Assembly (NCBI RefSeq): GCF_000284375.1
Contig: NC_017249.1
Span: 992,001 to 1,056,000 of the forward strand
Source of the DNA: Bradyrhizobium japonicum USDA 6
GTDB lineage: Bacteria; Pseudomonadota; Alphaproteobacteria; Rhizobiales; Xanthobacteraceae
Direction of reading: 5' to 3'
Length of the DNA stretch: 64,000 nucleotides
Every line of letters begins with the position of its first letter. The first letter of the stretch is position 1. The position numbers and the translations under genes were made by a program. This document shows, in pieces, positions 19,130-28,504 of this stretch. The notes beneath the pieces are model-generated. The model was not told where the DNA came from, ran no database searches, and worked only from the letters and a program-made list of their open reading frames with translations.

Positions 19130-20740
19130 CTACAGCGGCACCCCCCGATACTCCCTGTTCGCCAGGCTTGCCTCTTCCAGGTCCAGGTCGCGCTCGATCC
19201 GGCGCCGCGTCTCGTCGGTGATCTGGCCGTCGCGCAGGAGGTCGTGGATGAACTTTCGCTCGGCCACGATCAGGTCGCGGGTCAGGGCGGTGCCGGCGGC
19301 GGAGACGTCGTGATGGTTGGGATCGAGGGAATCCGGAAGCTGGTTGACACGAATCTCGTGACGCGCGCGCAGGAGCCGCATCACCTCGTCCGATACATCC
19401 TTTTCCTCGGTCATTGCGTCGAGCGACTTCAGCGCCGCCTCGAGCGCCTGGCGGCGTGCCGCGATCTCGGCCTCGTGCTCGGCGACATGCTCGTTGCGGC
19501 CGGCCTCGGCGACACCGAGCCAGCGCACCACCGGCGGAAGCGTCAGGCCGACGCCGATCAGCGTCACGAAGATGACGCCGAAGGCGACGAACAGGATCAG
19601 GTCGCGATACGGGAAGGCCTCGCCGCCCGGCAACGCGAACGGCAGCGCCAGCGCGGCCGCCAGCGACACCGCGCCGCGCACGCCGGTGAAGGCGAGCACG
19701 AACGGCCATTGCCATGGCGGCGATGGGTCGCGCTTGCGTAGGCTCTTGCTCAATATCCGCGGCAGATAGATCGCAGGATACAGCCAGACGAAGCGTGCAA
19801 TGACGATGACCGTCAAAACGACGGCGGTCGCGATCATGATATCGTCGAGCGGAAACGCCTTCGACTTCTCGTAGAGCGCCCGCATCTGGAAGCCGGTGAG
19901 CAGGAACAGCAGGCCCTCGATCAGGTAGATGATGAGGTCCCAGAAGAAGATGCCTTGCAGGCGCGTCGACGCCGAGATCAGCAGCGGCCCGTTCCAGCTC
20001 ACATAGAGTCCGCAGGCCACGGTCGCGATCACGCCGGAGCCGCCGAGATGCTCGGGCAGCCAGTAGGACACGTAGGGTGTGATCAGCGACAGCGTCAGCT
20101 CGACCTGCGGATCCCTGGACCATTTGCGGAAGCGAAGGGAGAGCCAGCCGATGCCGATGCCAAAGGCGATCTCGCTGGCGACGATGAGGACAAACTCGCC
20201 GGCCGCCAGCGGCAGTGAGAAATGGCCGACCATGATGGCCGCAAGCGCGAAGCGGTAGAGGATCAGGGCGGTCGCGTCGTTCGCGAGTCCCTCGCCCTCG
20301 AGGATGACCAGGAGTCGGCGCGGTATGTTCAGGCGTCGCGCGATCGCGAGCGGCGCCACCACGTCGGGCGGCGCGACGATGGCCCCAAGCAGGAAGCCGA
20401 TGGTCCAGGGCAGGCCGATCACATAATGCGTGGCCGCAGCCACCAGCGCCGCGGTGAAGATCACCGCGCCGACCGCAAGCAGCACGATCGGCCGCAAATT
20501 GTTCCTGAACTCGCGCCAGCTCATCGCGACGCTCGCCGAGTAGATCAGCGGCGGCAGCACCATCAGCAGCACCAGTTCCGGCGGCAGTTCCACCGGCGGC
20601 ATACCCGGCACGAAAGCGAGGCCGACGCCGGACAGCATCAGGAGAATGGCGGGCGCGATGTTGAAGCGGCGGGCGACCAGCGCGGTGCCGGCCAGCACCG
20701 TGAGCAGGATGAGAAAGGTCTGAAATTTCGCTGCGATCAT
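19130..20740 (-). CDS. Na+/H+ antiporter, CPA1 family
   Basis: 536 residues from the ATG at 20740; longer readings add an implausible Arg-rich leader. About twelve membrane segments, with the CPA1 core motifs GAIVAPPDVVAPLAIARRLNI and LLVILEGEGLANDATALI (the GEGLxNDA ion-binding helix), and TGVRGAVSLAAALALP in TMS11. A charged cytoplasmic tail of ~140 residues follows, rich in Glu/Arg helices. It would exchange Na+ (or K+) for H+ at the inner membrane. It follows the beta-lactamase gene on the minus strand with a 46-base gap. Confidence 0.92.
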   Translation of the reverse strand: MIAAKFQTFLILLTVLAGTALVARRFNIAPAILLMLSGVGLAFVPGMPPVELPPELVLLMVLPPLIYSASVAMSWREFRNNLRPIVLLAVGAVIFTAALVAAATHYVIGLPWTIGFLLGAIVAPPDVVAPLAIARRLNIPRRLLVILEGEGLANDATALILYRFALAAIMVGHFSLPLAAGEFVLIVASEIAFGIGIGWLSLRFRKWSRDPQVELTLSLITPYVSYWLPEHLGGSGVIATVACGLYVSWNGPLLISASTRLQGIFFWDLIIYLIEGLLFLLTGFQMRALYEKSKAFPLDDIMIATAVVLTVIVIARFVWLYPAIYLPRILSKSLRKRDPSPPWQWPFVLAFTGVRGAVSLAAALALPFALPGGEAFPYRDLILFVAFGVIFVTLIGVGLTLPPVVRWLGVAEAGRNEHVAEHEAEIAARRQALEAALKSLDAMTEEKDVSDEVMRLLRARHEIRVNQLPDSLDPNHHDVSAAGTALTRDLIVAERKFIHDLLRDGQITDETRRRIERDLDLEEASLANREYRGVPL

Positions 20741-20786
20741 GGCCTGTCTTGGCCCGGAAGCGGCTAAAAGGTCAATGCGTCGCGGC

Positions 20787-21656
20787 TCACGCCAGCCGTT
20801 CGGCCACCATGCGTCCGACGCGCGCGAACGCGGCTTCGATCTGCGCGGCGTTGGGCGTGCCACCCTGGGTATAGGCCGCGATCAGGATTGGTACATCCGC
20901 CTTGTTGTCGAGCTTGGGCCAGGCGACCGCGATGTCGCCCGACGCATCCTTGCCGTTGTTGCCGGTCTTGTCGCCGATCTTCCAGCCTGCCGGCAGGCCG
21001 GCGCGCAGCCGGTTGGCGCCGGTCTTGCAGCCCACCATCCATTCGGTGAGCTGGGTCCGCGAGGCCGGCGACAGTGCTTCGCCCACCACCAGCCGCTTCA
21101 GATTGCCGGCCATCGCCGCTGGCGTCGTGGTGTCCCGGGGATCGCCGGGCGGTGAGCGGTTGAGCTCGGGCTCGTTGTGGTCGAGCCGCGAGGTGGTGTC
21201 GCCGAGCGATCGCCAGAAGGCCGTGAGCGCGGCGGGGCCGCCGATCCGCGCCAAGAGCAGGTTGGCGCAGGTGTTGTCGCTGAGCTCGACGATGGCCTTG
21301 CACATCTCGGCGACCGACATCGTGCCGGCGGCGAGATTTTGTTTGGCGACCGGCGCGTAGTCGAGCAGGTCGGCTTTGCCGTAGGGGATCATGGCCGCAA
21401 GCTGCTCCTCGCCGCGATCGGCCCGCGCCAGCACGCAGGCCGCGAGCGAAGCCTTGAATGTCGAGCACATGACGAAGCGCTCGTCGGCGCGCCATGCGAG
21501 CTTCGCGCCTGTCGCGAGGTTCTCGGCATAGACCCCGATCCGCCCGCCGGTTTCGCGCTCGTAGGATTCGAGCTCGGGTGGCGCCTCCGCGGCGAGCGCG
21601 GGGGAGGCGGCCATCCAGGCGAGCGAGGCGAGCAGGGAACGGCGGTCGAGCGGCAT
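20787..21656 (-). CDS. Class A beta-lactamase
   Basis: 289 residues with a signal peptide of about 22 residues that carries Arg-Arg (MPLDRRSLLASLAWMAASPALA), a possible Tat substrate. Active-site elements are all present: Ser65-x-x-Lys68 (CSTFK), SDN (ELSDNTCANLL), the omega-loop Glu in EPELN, and KTG (GDKTGNN). It acylates and hydrolyses beta-lactams in the periplasm. Such chromosomal penicillinases are common in soil Rhizobiales. No ampR/blaI-type regulator is adjacent. The C before the active-site Ser occurs in several class A subgroups; spectrum cannot be judged. Confidence 0.93.
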   Translation of the reverse strand: MPLDRRSLLASLAWMAASPALAAEAPPELESYERETGGRIGVYAENLATGAKLAWRADERFVMCSTFKASLAACVLARADRGEEQLAAMIPYGKADLLDYAPVAKQNLAAGTMSVAEMCKAIVELSDNTCANLLLARIGGPAALTAFWRSLGDTTSRLDHNEPELNRSPPGDPRDTTTPAAMAGNLKRLVVGEALSPASRTQLTEWMVGCKTGANRLRAGLPAGWKIGDKTGNNGKDASGDIAVAWPKLDNKADVPILIAAYTQGGTPNAAQIEAAFARVGRMVAERLA

Positions 21657-21674
21657 AAGGGACTTTCAGACATC

Positions 21675-21752
21675 GTCATTGCGAGCGCAGCGAAGCAATC
21701 CAGAATCTTTCCGCGGAGACAGACTGGATTGCTTCGCTGCGCTCGCAATGAC
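21675..21752. repeat. Intergenic palindrome, family B, copy 2
   Basis: GTCATTGCGAGCGCAGCGAAG and onward with its reverse complement (CTTCGCTGCGCTCGCAATGAC) at the right, 24-base spacer. It is the same element as 19045-19122 with compensated A-to-C change in both arms (AGCGAAGCG versus AGCGCAGCG), so the stem is conserved. Confidence 0.85.
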
Positions 21753-21801
21753 GGAGAATGCGGGGCGAGTGCGCCGGATTTCGGGCAGTGCGAGGGGGCC
21801 C

Positions 21802-22176
21802 TCACTCCCTCAGGTCATACCGGTACGACTTCGACACGATCTGCCAGCCGTCGGCGAGCTTCATCGCCACCAGATAATCCGTGAAAAAGCGCGGCGGCAG
21901 TTGGCACCTCACCTTGATGAAGGCGGTCTTGTCGTCCGAGCGGTCGATGGTGACGATGAAATCCTCGCGCGGCTTGCCTTCGGCCTTGCCGGAAGGGCGC
22001 TTGCGGACGCGATCGAGCCAGTCGGGCACGGTCAGCACCTGAAGCTCGCCCTTCTCGACCCAGCGCAAATCGGCGGAGGGATGGAAAATCGCGCCGAGTT
22101 TTTCGGCATCGCCCTCGTAAAGTCCGTCGAAATAGGATTGCACGACGGCTTCGACGCTCGAACGGTTCTGGCTCAT
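21802..22176 (-). CDS. NTF2-like (SnoaL/lumazine-binding-like) protein
   Basis: 124 residues with a cone-shaped NTF2-type fold pattern: EAVVQSYFDGLYEGDAEKL, FHPSADLRW, and a C-terminal sheet ending KLADGWQIVSKSYRYDL. Close to the putative lumazine-binding Pfam group. Members are small soluble proteins of unknown or varied role. Cytoplasmic, no signal peptide. It stands alone between the beta-lactamase and the divergent GFA-family gene. Confidence 0.78.
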   Translation of the reverse strand: MSQNRSSVEAVVQSYFDGLYEGDAEKLGAIFHPSADLRWVEKGELQVLTVPDWLDRVRKRPSGKAEGKPREDFIVTIDRSDDKTAFIKVRCQLPPRFFTDYLVAMKLADGWQIVSKSYRYDLRE

Positions 22177-22270
22177 GGGTCATCCCTTTGAATGATGGCT
22201 CGGGGCGAACTTAGTCCTACACATCAAAATGCGCTATGGGTGTCTGCGCCAATTGCGCGAGGACGCTGGA

Positions 22271-22699
22271 ATGACCGGATCAGAAAATTCGAACGCTCGT
22301 ATCCTCACCGGCGAATGCTATTGCCGTGCCGTGCGCTATGAGGTCGCGGACGCGTTCTCTTACGCGCTGAACTGCCACTGTTCGAACTGCCGCCGCACCA
22401 CCGGCTCCGCCTTCAAGCCGTTCGCCGGGATCGTGCAGGACAAGCTCCGCATCGTCCGTGGCGAGGACCAGCGCCTCGTCTATGGCGACGACACAACCCA
22501 CGACGCGCACTGCGCCCGCTGCGGCTCGCTGCTTTATTCCCGGGTGCGCGAGGGAAAATGGGTCCATGTCGCCATGGGAACCCTGGTTGGCGCCCCCTCG
22601 ATCCGGCCGAGCGCCCATATTTTCGTCGGCTCCAAGGCGCCCTGGCATGAGATCACGGACGATCTGCCGCAGTACCGCGGCCACATCGCCGATGGTTGA
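22271..22699 (+). CDS. GFA-family zinc protein (Gfa/CENP-V-like)
   Basis: 142 residues from ATG 22271; an upstream ATG-containing extension lacks family similarity. Zinc ligands are visible as CYCRAVRYEV, CHCSNCRRTTGSAF and CARCGSLLY, the full Cys set of the GFA fold. The name comes from glutathione-dependent formaldehyde-activating enzyme, but for most members, and for Gfa itself, the catalytic role is doubtful. Cytoplasmic. Confidence 0.88.
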   Translation: MTGSENSNARILTGECYCRAVRYEVADAFSYALNCHCSNCRRTTGSAFKPFAGIVQDKLRIVRGEDQRLVYGDDTTHDAHCARCGSLLYSRVREGKWVHVAMGTLVGAPSIRPSAHIFVGSKAPWHEITDDLPQYRGHIADG

Positions 22700-22871
22700 G
22701 CGCATACTTGGCCTGCGCCAGCGAACCGCTATCGCTCTGGCGAGACTAAAGAGTTCCTTGGCAGTTTGCAGGCATCGTCTTCGTGATCTCCATCACAAGT
22801 GCGATGGCGGATTCTGCTAAGGCAATCCCCAAAGGGCGACCGAATTGCTCCCGATCTCTGGAAGTTCTGTC

Positions 22872-24695
22872 ATGCGTAGCCTGCTCGGACTTTGTCCGCT
22901 TTTTCTGGCTCTCTTGTTCGGCGCTGCGCCCGCTCTCGCCGGAAAGCGCGTGGCGCTGGTCCTTGCCAACTCGTCCTATCAGTACGCGCCGTCGCTCGCG
23001 AACCCCGTCAACGACGGTGCAGTGATGGCGAAGACGCTGAAGGACGCCGGCTTCGAAATTGTGGAGTCCCGGCATGATCTGTCCGCGCTGGAGACGCGGC
23101 GCGTGCTGCGCGATTTTGCCGATGCGACGCGCGATGCCGACATCGCCGTGGTCTACTATGCCGGCCACGGCATCGAGGTCGAGGGCTCGAACTATCTGAT
23201 CCCTGTCGACGCCAAGCTCGAACGCGACACCGACGTCTACGACCAGGGGCTGTCGCTCGACCGCGTCCTCGTTGCGGTCGAGCCCGCCAAGCAGCTGCGC
23301 CTGGTGATCCTCGACGCCTGCCGCGATAATCCGTTCGGCAAGACCATGAAGCGCACGGTTGTCTCGCGCGGCATCGGCCGCGGCCTCGCCCAGGTTGAGC
23401 CGAACAGCCCCAACACGCTGATCGCCTATTCGGCCAAGGCCGGCTTCACGGCGCAGGACGGCGACGGCGCCAACAGCCCCTTTACTATGGCACTGTCGAA
23501 GCATCTGACGACGCCGGGCCTCGACGTCCGTCGGGCCTTCGGCTTCGTGCGTGACGACGTGCTCAAATCGACCGGCAACAAGCAGGAGCCGTTCGTCTAC
23601 GGCTCGCTCGGCGGCGAGGACGTGCCGCTGGTGCCGGTCAGGGCGGTCGCGGCCGCTCCGGTGACGAACCCGCAGGCGGCCGATATCCGCCGCGACTACG
23701 AGCTCGCGCTCCAGGTTGGCAACAGGCCGGCCTGGGAGGCATTCCTGGCCCAGCATCCTGACGGCTTCTATGCGAATCTCGCCAAGCTTCAAGTCGAGAA
23801 AATCGGTGCCGAGCAGGCCCATGCGGCGGCCACCGAGAAGGCGAAGCAGGCCGAGGCCGAACGCGATCGTCTTGCCGCCCTCGGCGCGCAGAAGGATGCG
23901 CAGGCCAGGGCCGCGGCTGATGCGAAAGCCGCCGAGCAGGCGCAGCTCGCCGCGCAGAAGGCCAAGGAGCAGGTGCAGCAGCAGGCGGCCGCGGCCGAGC
24001 AGCAGCGCGTCAACCTCGCCGCCGCGGCGCCAGGTGCTGCACCCGCCAGCACGCCGAGCCCCGCCGGCACCAGCGTCGCTTCGCTGACGCCCACGACCAC
24101 GCCGGTCGACCTCAGCCGCTTGGTGCAGACCGAGCTCGGCCGCGTCGGCTGCTTCTCCGGGCAGGCCGATGGCAACTGGAATACGACTTCGCGGCGCTCG
24201 CTGTCGCAGTTCAACCGCTACGCCGGCACCAGGCTCGACGTGAAAGTGGCGAGCACAGATGCGCTCGATACCGTCAAGTCAAAGCCGTCGCGCGTCTGCC
24301 CGCTGGTCTGCGAGCACGGCTTCAGGGCCGACGGCGACGAGTGCAGGAAGATCGTTTGCCGTGAGGGCTATGCGATCAACGACGACAATGCGTGCGAGAG
24401 GCAGCGCATCGCCAAGCCTGCGACGGCCGGGCCTGCGACGGCCAAGCCCGCAACCGCCAAGCGCGACGACGGCCGTGAGCGTTCCGCACGGCAGCGCCGC
24501 CAGGCCGGTGGCGCGGCGGGCGGCTATGGTGCCGCCGCGGGCATTGCGGCTGCCGCGAGCGCCGGCCGCGCCTCGGGTGGCGGGCAGATTTTCTGCAATG
24601 GCGGTAGCTGCCGCCCGGTCAACCGCGGCTGTCATCTCGAATATCGCGGCGGCGGCGGCCCCGGAAACGACGCCAATGCCGAGGTGTGCAACTAG
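22872..24695 (+). CDS. Secreted caspase-like (C14) protein with coiled coil and Cys-rich tail
   Basis: 607 residues from the ATG at 22872. Signal peptide 1-23 (ends ALAG), caspase-like domain about 24-255 with His99 (YAGHGIE) and Cys150 (LDACRDNPFGK), closely similar to the protein at 14824 in this part. Then an Ala/Glu/Gln-rich coiled coil (about 275-390), a peptidoglycan-binding-like segment (LVQTELGRVGCFSGQADGNWN, FNRYAG) and a Cys-rich end with repeated KPATA units (about 515-535). The domain order suggests a periplasmic or wall-anchored protease-like protein. Paralogous caspase parts but unrelated C-terminal halves. Confidence 0.88.
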   Translation: MRSLLGLCPLFLALLFGAAPALAGKRVALVLANSSYQYAPSLANPVNDGAVMAKTLKDAGFEIVESRHDLSALETRRVLRDFADATRDADIAVVYYAGHGIEVEGSNYLIPVDAKLERDTDVYDQGLSLDRVLVAVEPAKQLRLVILDACRDNPFGKTMKRTVVSRGIGRGLAQVEPNSPNTLIAYSAKAGFTAQDGDGANSPFTMALSKHLTTPGLDVRRAFGFVRDDVLKSTGNKQEPFVYGSLGGEDVPLVPVRAVAAAPVTNPQAADIRRDYELALQVGNRPAWEAFLAQHPDGFYANLAKLQVEKIGAEQAHAAATEKAKQAEAERDRLAALGAQKDAQARAAADAKAAEQAQLAAQKAKEQVQQQAAAAEQQRVNLAAAAPGAAPASTPSPAGTSVASLTPTTTPVDLSRLVQTELGRVGCFSGQADGNWNTTSRRSLSQFNRYAGTRLDVKVASTDALDTVKSKPSRVCPLVCEHGFRADGDECRKIVCREGYAINDDNACERQRIAKPATAGPATAKPATAKRDDGRERSARQRRQAGGAAGGYGAAAGIAAAASAGRASGGGQIFCNGGSCRPVNRGCHLEYRGGGGPGNDANAEVCN

Positions 24696-24711
24696 GATCG
24701 CGGCATCGACG

Positions 24712-25398
24712 TCAGTTCGAGATCGCGCTTGCCGCGATGTTCACTGTCAGCGCCAGCAGCGCCGTGTTGTAGATGAACGACACGATGCCATGCGCGGTCG
24801 CGGTGCGGCGGATGGTCTTGTCGGTGATGCCGACGTCGGAGACCTGCGCGGTCATGCCGATCACGAACGAGAAATAGACGAAGTCCCAATAATCGGCGTG
24901 ATCTTCCTTGTCGCCGCTCGGAAACTGCAATCCGCCCGGCGGGTGCCGGTAATAATCATGGGCGTAATGCAGCGCGAAGGTCGTGTGCACGGCGGCCCAT
25001 GACAGCGCGATGGTGGCGATCGCGATGGTCAACTCCCAGGCCCCGCGATGCTGCGTGCCGAGCTCCGACACGATCGCTGCGATGCTGGCAAAGGCGCCGA
25101 TCGCGGTCACCAGCAGGATCACGAAGCGGCCGTCGTCCTGCATCGCGGCACTACGGCGGATGTGCTGCTGGTCGTTGCACAGCATCATCGCATAGACCAG
25201 CACGAGATAGACCGCGATCAACGCATCCCAGCCGAACAGCAGCCGCGTCACCAGCCGGTGCGATCCCGGCAGCAGCAAGCAGACCAGGATGCCGGCAGCG
25301 AGCGCGATGAAGGTGCGCGGCCGCGCGTAAATCAGCCGCATCGGCCGCGACATCTTGCGGAAGCGGACGAGGACGGGATCGTCTTTGTCGGCGGCCAT
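24712..25398 (-). CDS. DUF1345 membrane protein
   Basis: 228 residues from the ATG at 25398; longer readings run into a repeat. About five to six hydrophobic segments (PRTFIALAAGILVCLLLPG, ALIAVYLVLVYAMML, VILLVTAIGAFASIAAIV, ELTIAIATIALSWAAVHTTFALHYAHDYY split by limit). The HTTFALHYAHDYY and WDFVYFSFVIGMTAQVSD signatures define DUF1345. Inner membrane, function unknown. Confidence 0.88.
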   Translation of the reverse strand: MAADKDDPVLVRFRKMSRPMRLIYARPRTFIALAAGILVCLLLPGSHRLVTRLLFGWDALIAVYLVLVYAMMLCNDQQHIRRSAAMQDDGRFVILLVTAIGAFASIAAIVSELGTQHRGAWELTIAIATIALSWAAVHTTFALHYAHDYYRHPPGGLQFPSGDKEDHADYWDFVYFSFVIGMTAQVSDVGITDKTIRRTATAHGIVSFIYNTALLALTVNIAASAISN

Positions 25399-25449
25399 GA
25401 TGGCTCCAGCCCTCTCGCTCAACTCTCGTTGTCGCCGCAGCGGCGGCCT

Positions 25450-25605
25450 GCTCCCTTGCCCCGCTTGCGGGGAGAGGGTCGGGGTGAGGGGGAGCCTCCG
25501 CAAGGGACGGTGAGAGCTGGATTCGCGGAGGCTCCCTCTCACCCGATATTCAAGCCGCGTTTGAATATCGACCTCTCCCCGCAAGCGGGGCGAGGTGAAG
25601 ATCGT
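25450..25605. repeat. Intergenic inverted repeat, family D (CCCGCTTGCGGGGAGAGGG type)
   Basis: CCCCGCTTGCGGGGAGAGG at the left matches CCTCTCCCCGCAAGCGGGG at the right; inside are GGGAGCCTCCGC and GCGGAGGCTCCC as a second pair of arms, and ATTCAAGCCGCGTTTGAAT as a third hairpin. Can fold into one long nested stem. Non-coding spacer between DUF1345 and the prenyl synthase. Confidence 0.8.
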
Positions 25606-25613
25606 GCACTACA

Positions 25614-26537
25614 TCAGTTCTTCCGCTCGGCGACGAAGCGCGCGGCGGCCTGCAGAACGGCGGCGCGGTCGCCGAAGATCGACACGGCGCCGTCGGCCCG
25701 CGCGAGCAGGTCGCGCACGCGCTGCTTGGCGCCTTCGATGCCGAGCTGGGTGACGAAGGTGGTCTTGCCGAGCGCGGCATCGGCGCCGGCCGGCTTGCCG
25801 AGGGCCGCCGCATCGCCTTCGACGTCGAGCAGATCGTCGGCGATCTGGAAGGCTTCGCCGAGCGCACGGCCGTAATCGTCGAGCGCCTGGTATTCCTTCT
25901 GCGAGGCCTGGCCGAGGAGGGCACCGGCAATGCAGCCGTAGCGCAGCAGTGCGCCGGTCTTCATCTGCTGAATGCGGGCGACGTCGATCGGCTCGTTGCC
26001 GCCAAAGCGGCCTTCGCCGGCGAGATCGAGAATCTGGCCGCCGACCATGCCGCCGATGCCGGCGCAGCGCGCCAGCGCGCGCGTCAGCAGGAGGCGCACA
26101 TTGGCGTCGCGGTGGATCTCATCGCGGGTGACGATGTCGAAGGCGAGCGTCAGAAGGCCGTCGCCGGCGAGGATCGCGGTCGCGTCATCGGTCTTCTTGT
26201 GCAGGGTGGGGCGGCCGCGGCGCAGGTCCGAATTGTCCATCGCCGGCAAATCGTCATGGATCAGCGAGTAGCAGTGGATGCATTCGAGCGCGGCGCCCAC
26301 GAGCAGCGCCGCTTCGCGGGGAATGCCGAACACGGCCGCGCTCTCGACCACCAGGAACGGCCGCAGACGCTTGCCGCCGTTCAGGCTCGAATAGCGCATT
26401 GCGTCCATCAGTCGCTTGGGACGGGCGATCTCATCGTGCAGGATGTCGTCCGCCAGCAGGCGTCCAAGCAGGGCTTCGGTGTCATCAGCGGTCTTGTCCA
26501 GGCGTTTGGCGAAATCGGACGGGGACGTGCCGGTCAT
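25614..26537 (-). CDS. Polyprenyl (farnesyl/geranylgeranyl) diphosphate synthase
   Basis: 307 residues from the ATG at 26537 (MTGTSPSDF); twelve more residues are possible upstream. Motifs: NGGKRLRP, the first Asp-rich [32 protein letters not shown], and the second Asp-rich motif [13 protein letters not shown]. It condenses IPP with allylic diphosphates. The residues before FARM (CIHCYSLIH) suit C15 to C20 products as in IspA-type enzymes, but product length is not certain from sequence. It uses the product of the MEP pathway that includes ispG at 12262. Confidence 0.93.
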   Translation of the reverse strand: MTGTSPSDFAKRLDKTADDTEALLGRLLADDILHDEIARPKRLMDAMRYSSLNGGKRLRPFLVVESAAVFGIPREAALLVGAALECIHCYSLIHDDLPAMDNSDLRRGRPTLHKKTDDATAILAGDGLLTLAFDIVTRDEIHRDANVRLLLTRALARCAGIGGMVGGQILDLAGEGRFGGNEPIDVARIQQMKTGALLRYGCIAGALLGQASQKEYQALDDYGRALGEAFQIADDLLDVEGDAAALGKPAGADAALGKTTFVTQLGIEGAKQRVRDLLARADGAVSIFGDRAAVLQAAARFVAERKN

Positions 26538-26698
26538 CAACAAGGGCTCCAGAACTAAAATTCGGCGGGACAATCCTTTATGCGCCCGCCCCAGTCAATC
26601 GTTTGGAAGGCCTAAAAAGTGCTGGAAAAGGCCCGAATTATCACAGACTTAATGGCGGGATCCGTGGCCGCGTTTCATTTTGCGCCGGAAAGGTCGAT

Positions 26699-27373
26699 TT
26701 GCGCATCGTCAAGATCCTGCTGGTAGCGCTCGTGGTCGTGGCTCTCGCGCCCTACGTGATCGCGCCGTTCTACCGCACCGGCCATCCGGTTTCGACGCTG
26801 ATGGCCTGGCGGTCGCTTCGGGGCGCGCCGATGCATCGGGAGTGGATCGATCTGGCCGCGATGTCGCCCTCGCTGCTGCGATCGGTGGTGGCTGCCGAGG
26901 ACGCCCATTTCTGCAAACATCACGGCATCGACTGGGGCGCGCTACGCGAGGCGATCGACGATGCGAAGGAGGACGGTACGCCCTTTCGGGGCGCCTCCAC
27001 CATCACCCAGCAGGTGGCGAAGAACCTGTTCCTCTGGCAGGGGCGGGATTTCGTCCGCAAGGCGCTGGAATTCCCGTTGGCGCTGTGGATCGATTTCGTC
27101 CTGCCCAAGGCGCGAATCCTCGAGATTTACCTCAACATCGCCGAGCTCGGCCCACAGGGCCAGTTTGGGGTCGAGACGGCGAGCGCCTATGCCTTCGGCA
27201 AATCGGCGGCCAACCTCTCGCCCCGGGAGGCGGCACTTCTGGCCTCGATCCTGCCCAATCCGGTCAAACGGAGCGCCCGGACCCCCGGGCCTGGCGTCCG
27301 GCGGCTGGCGGGGACCTATGTGGCGAGGGCGCAGGCGAACTCGCTTTTGACCTGCTGGAGGGAAAATCGCTGA
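26699..27373 (+). CDS. mtgA: Monofunctional biosynthetic peptidoglycan transglycosylase
   Basis: 224 residues with a TTG start at 26699 preceded by GGAAAGG; a longer frame beginning 300 bases upstream overlaps the prenyl synthase start and is not family-like. One membrane anchor ([18 protein letters not shown]), then the GT51 domain: [17 protein letters not shown] (catalytic Glu), [18 protein letters not shown] and [13 protein letters not shown]. It polymerises lipid II into glycan strands at the inner membrane and lacks a transpeptidase domain. Full length for MtgA. Confidence 0.93.
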   Translation: MRIVKILLVALVVVALAPYVIAPFYRTGHPVSTLMAWRSLRGAPMHREWIDLAAMSPSLLRSVVAAEDAHFCKHHGIDWGALREAIDDAKEDGTPFRGASTITQQVAKNLFLWQGRDFVRKALEFPLALWIDFVLPKARILEIYLNIAELGPQGQFGVETASAYAFGKSAANLSPREAALLASILPNPVKRSARTPGPGVRRLAGTYVARAQANSLLTCWRENR

Positions 27374-27541
27374 TTTGGGCCCTTTTTGGACGCATTTTCC
27401 GGTTCAAAAGCCTAGATTTACGGCCAGCCTTCCTCTATAAGCCCGGCCTTGATCGGCATTCAGCTCGCCTCGGTTTGCGGGTGCTGAGCCGTCCCCTCGC
27501 GGACGATGCCCTGACAACACCAATCCCTAGAGGATATTGAA

Positions 27542-27724
27542 ATGGCCGTTCCGAGAAGAAAAACCTCGCCGTCGCGTCGTGGCATGCGCCGCTCGGCAGA
27601 CGCCATCAAGAAGCCGACCTATGTGGAAGACAAGGACTCCGGCGAGCTCCGTCGTCCGCACCATCTCGACCTCAAGACCGGCATGTACAAGGGCCGTCAG
27701 GTCCTGAAGAAGAAAGAGTCCTGA
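27542..27724 (+). CDS. rpmF: 50S ribosomal protein L32
   Basis: 60 residues, typical of alphaproteobacterial L32: [20 protein letters not shown], then [15 protein letters not shown]. This is the zinc-free form with no Cys knuckles. Ribosome site GAGGATATTGAAATG. The usual partner plsX is not here. Followed by a weak hairpin. Confidence 0.97.
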   Translation: MAVPRRKTSPSRRGMRRSADAIKKPTYVEDKDSGELRRPHHLDLKTGMYKGRQVLKKKES

Positions 27725-27742
27725 ATTTAGGACCTTTCTCCG

Positions 27743-27770
27743 GGCAGGATCATTTCGCCTGCCTGATTTC
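27743..27770 (+). terminator. Weak hairpin after rpmF
   Basis: GGCAGG pairs with CCTGCC over a 9-base loop, followed by TGATTTC. Short stem, so a marginal terminator. Confidence 0.4.
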
Positions 27771-27867
27771 GGCCACCCAATGAGATATGACAGTGACGGC
27801 GGCGGAGCCAATGCTTCGCGGCCGCATTGTCTTGTCCGGATATCTTGATCGAGAAGGCATTTCGCCG

Positions 27868-28503
27868 ATGGTCGGTTTCCCGCTGCTCCTGATTCCACTC
27901 GCGGTCTACAACATCATCGCCTTCCTGATGCCGAGCGTGTCCTTCACGGACGTGCTGTTCAAGGTGCCGATGATCACGGGCGAGACCTGGCCGGTCACGC
28001 TCGCCGATGTGATGCTCGCGCTCGGTATCGTGTTGCTGCTGTTGGAGGTGGTCAAAGGCGCGCGGCCCGGCTCGAAATTCCTAATGGATCATCTGCTGTC
28101 GCTGATCGTGTTCGGTGCTGCCGCGGCCGAATTCGTGATGTGGCCCAAATTCGGCAACTCCACCTTTTTCCTGCTGGTGCTGCTCGCGATGGCCGATTTC
28201 CTCGGCGGTATCGCCCAGCGCACGCGCCGCCGCGTCACCTATGTCGCGGAGACGACAGTGCCGGCGCCGCGCAAGGCCAAGCGCCAGGCCGAAGCGGCAA
28301 CGGACGACGCGGCGCCCGAACCCAGGTTCGAGCCGGTGCCTGCGCCGGCGGTGCCACCCGCGCCTTCAGCGCAGTCGGTCGCCGAATCCGTGCTGAAGGA
28401 TCATCCCGCGCCGAAGCCAGCGAACCCGCCCTCGCCGGAAATCCCATCGCCGGATTTGCAACCGGGCAACGGCACGCCGCCGTCTCCCGACGCGCCGCGC
28501 TGA
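27868..28503 (+). CDS. Four-helix membrane protein with Pro/Ala-rich cytoplasmic tail, unknown
   Basis: 211 residues from ATG 27868 (GAGAAGG before it); 27787 would add 27 residues. Hydrophobic segments: MVGFPLLLIPLAVYNIIAFL, TLADVMLALGIVLLLLEV, LLSLIVFGAAAAEFVMW, TFFLLVLLAMADFLGGIA. The last 90 residues are disordered and Pro/Ala rich (PVPAPAVPPAP). I do not recognise a named family. Widely similar in layout to hypothetical inner-membrane proteins of Bradyrhizobium. Confidence 0.7.
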   Translation: MVGFPLLLIPLAVYNIIAFLMPSVSFTDVLFKVPMITGETWPVTLADVMLALGIVLLLLEVVKGARPGSKFLMDHLLSLIVFGAAAAEFVMWPKFGNSTFFLLVLLAMADFLGGIAQRTRRRVTYVAETTVPAPRKAKRQAEAATDDAAPEPRFEPVPAPAVPPAPSAQSVAESVLKDHPAPKPANPPSPEIPSPDLQPGNGTPPSPDAPR

Positions 28504-28504
28504 T

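Noticed and set aside
14824..24695. The caspase pair as an anti-phage defence island
   Set aside because: Both have signal peptides and no nuclease, gasdermin, reverse transcriptase or sensor ATPase is near; the neighbours are envelope genes.
26399..26698. N-terminal extension of mtgA
   Set aside because: The extra 100 residues overlap the prenyl synthase gene on the other strand, have no family match, and a TTG with GGAAAGG sits at the expected start.
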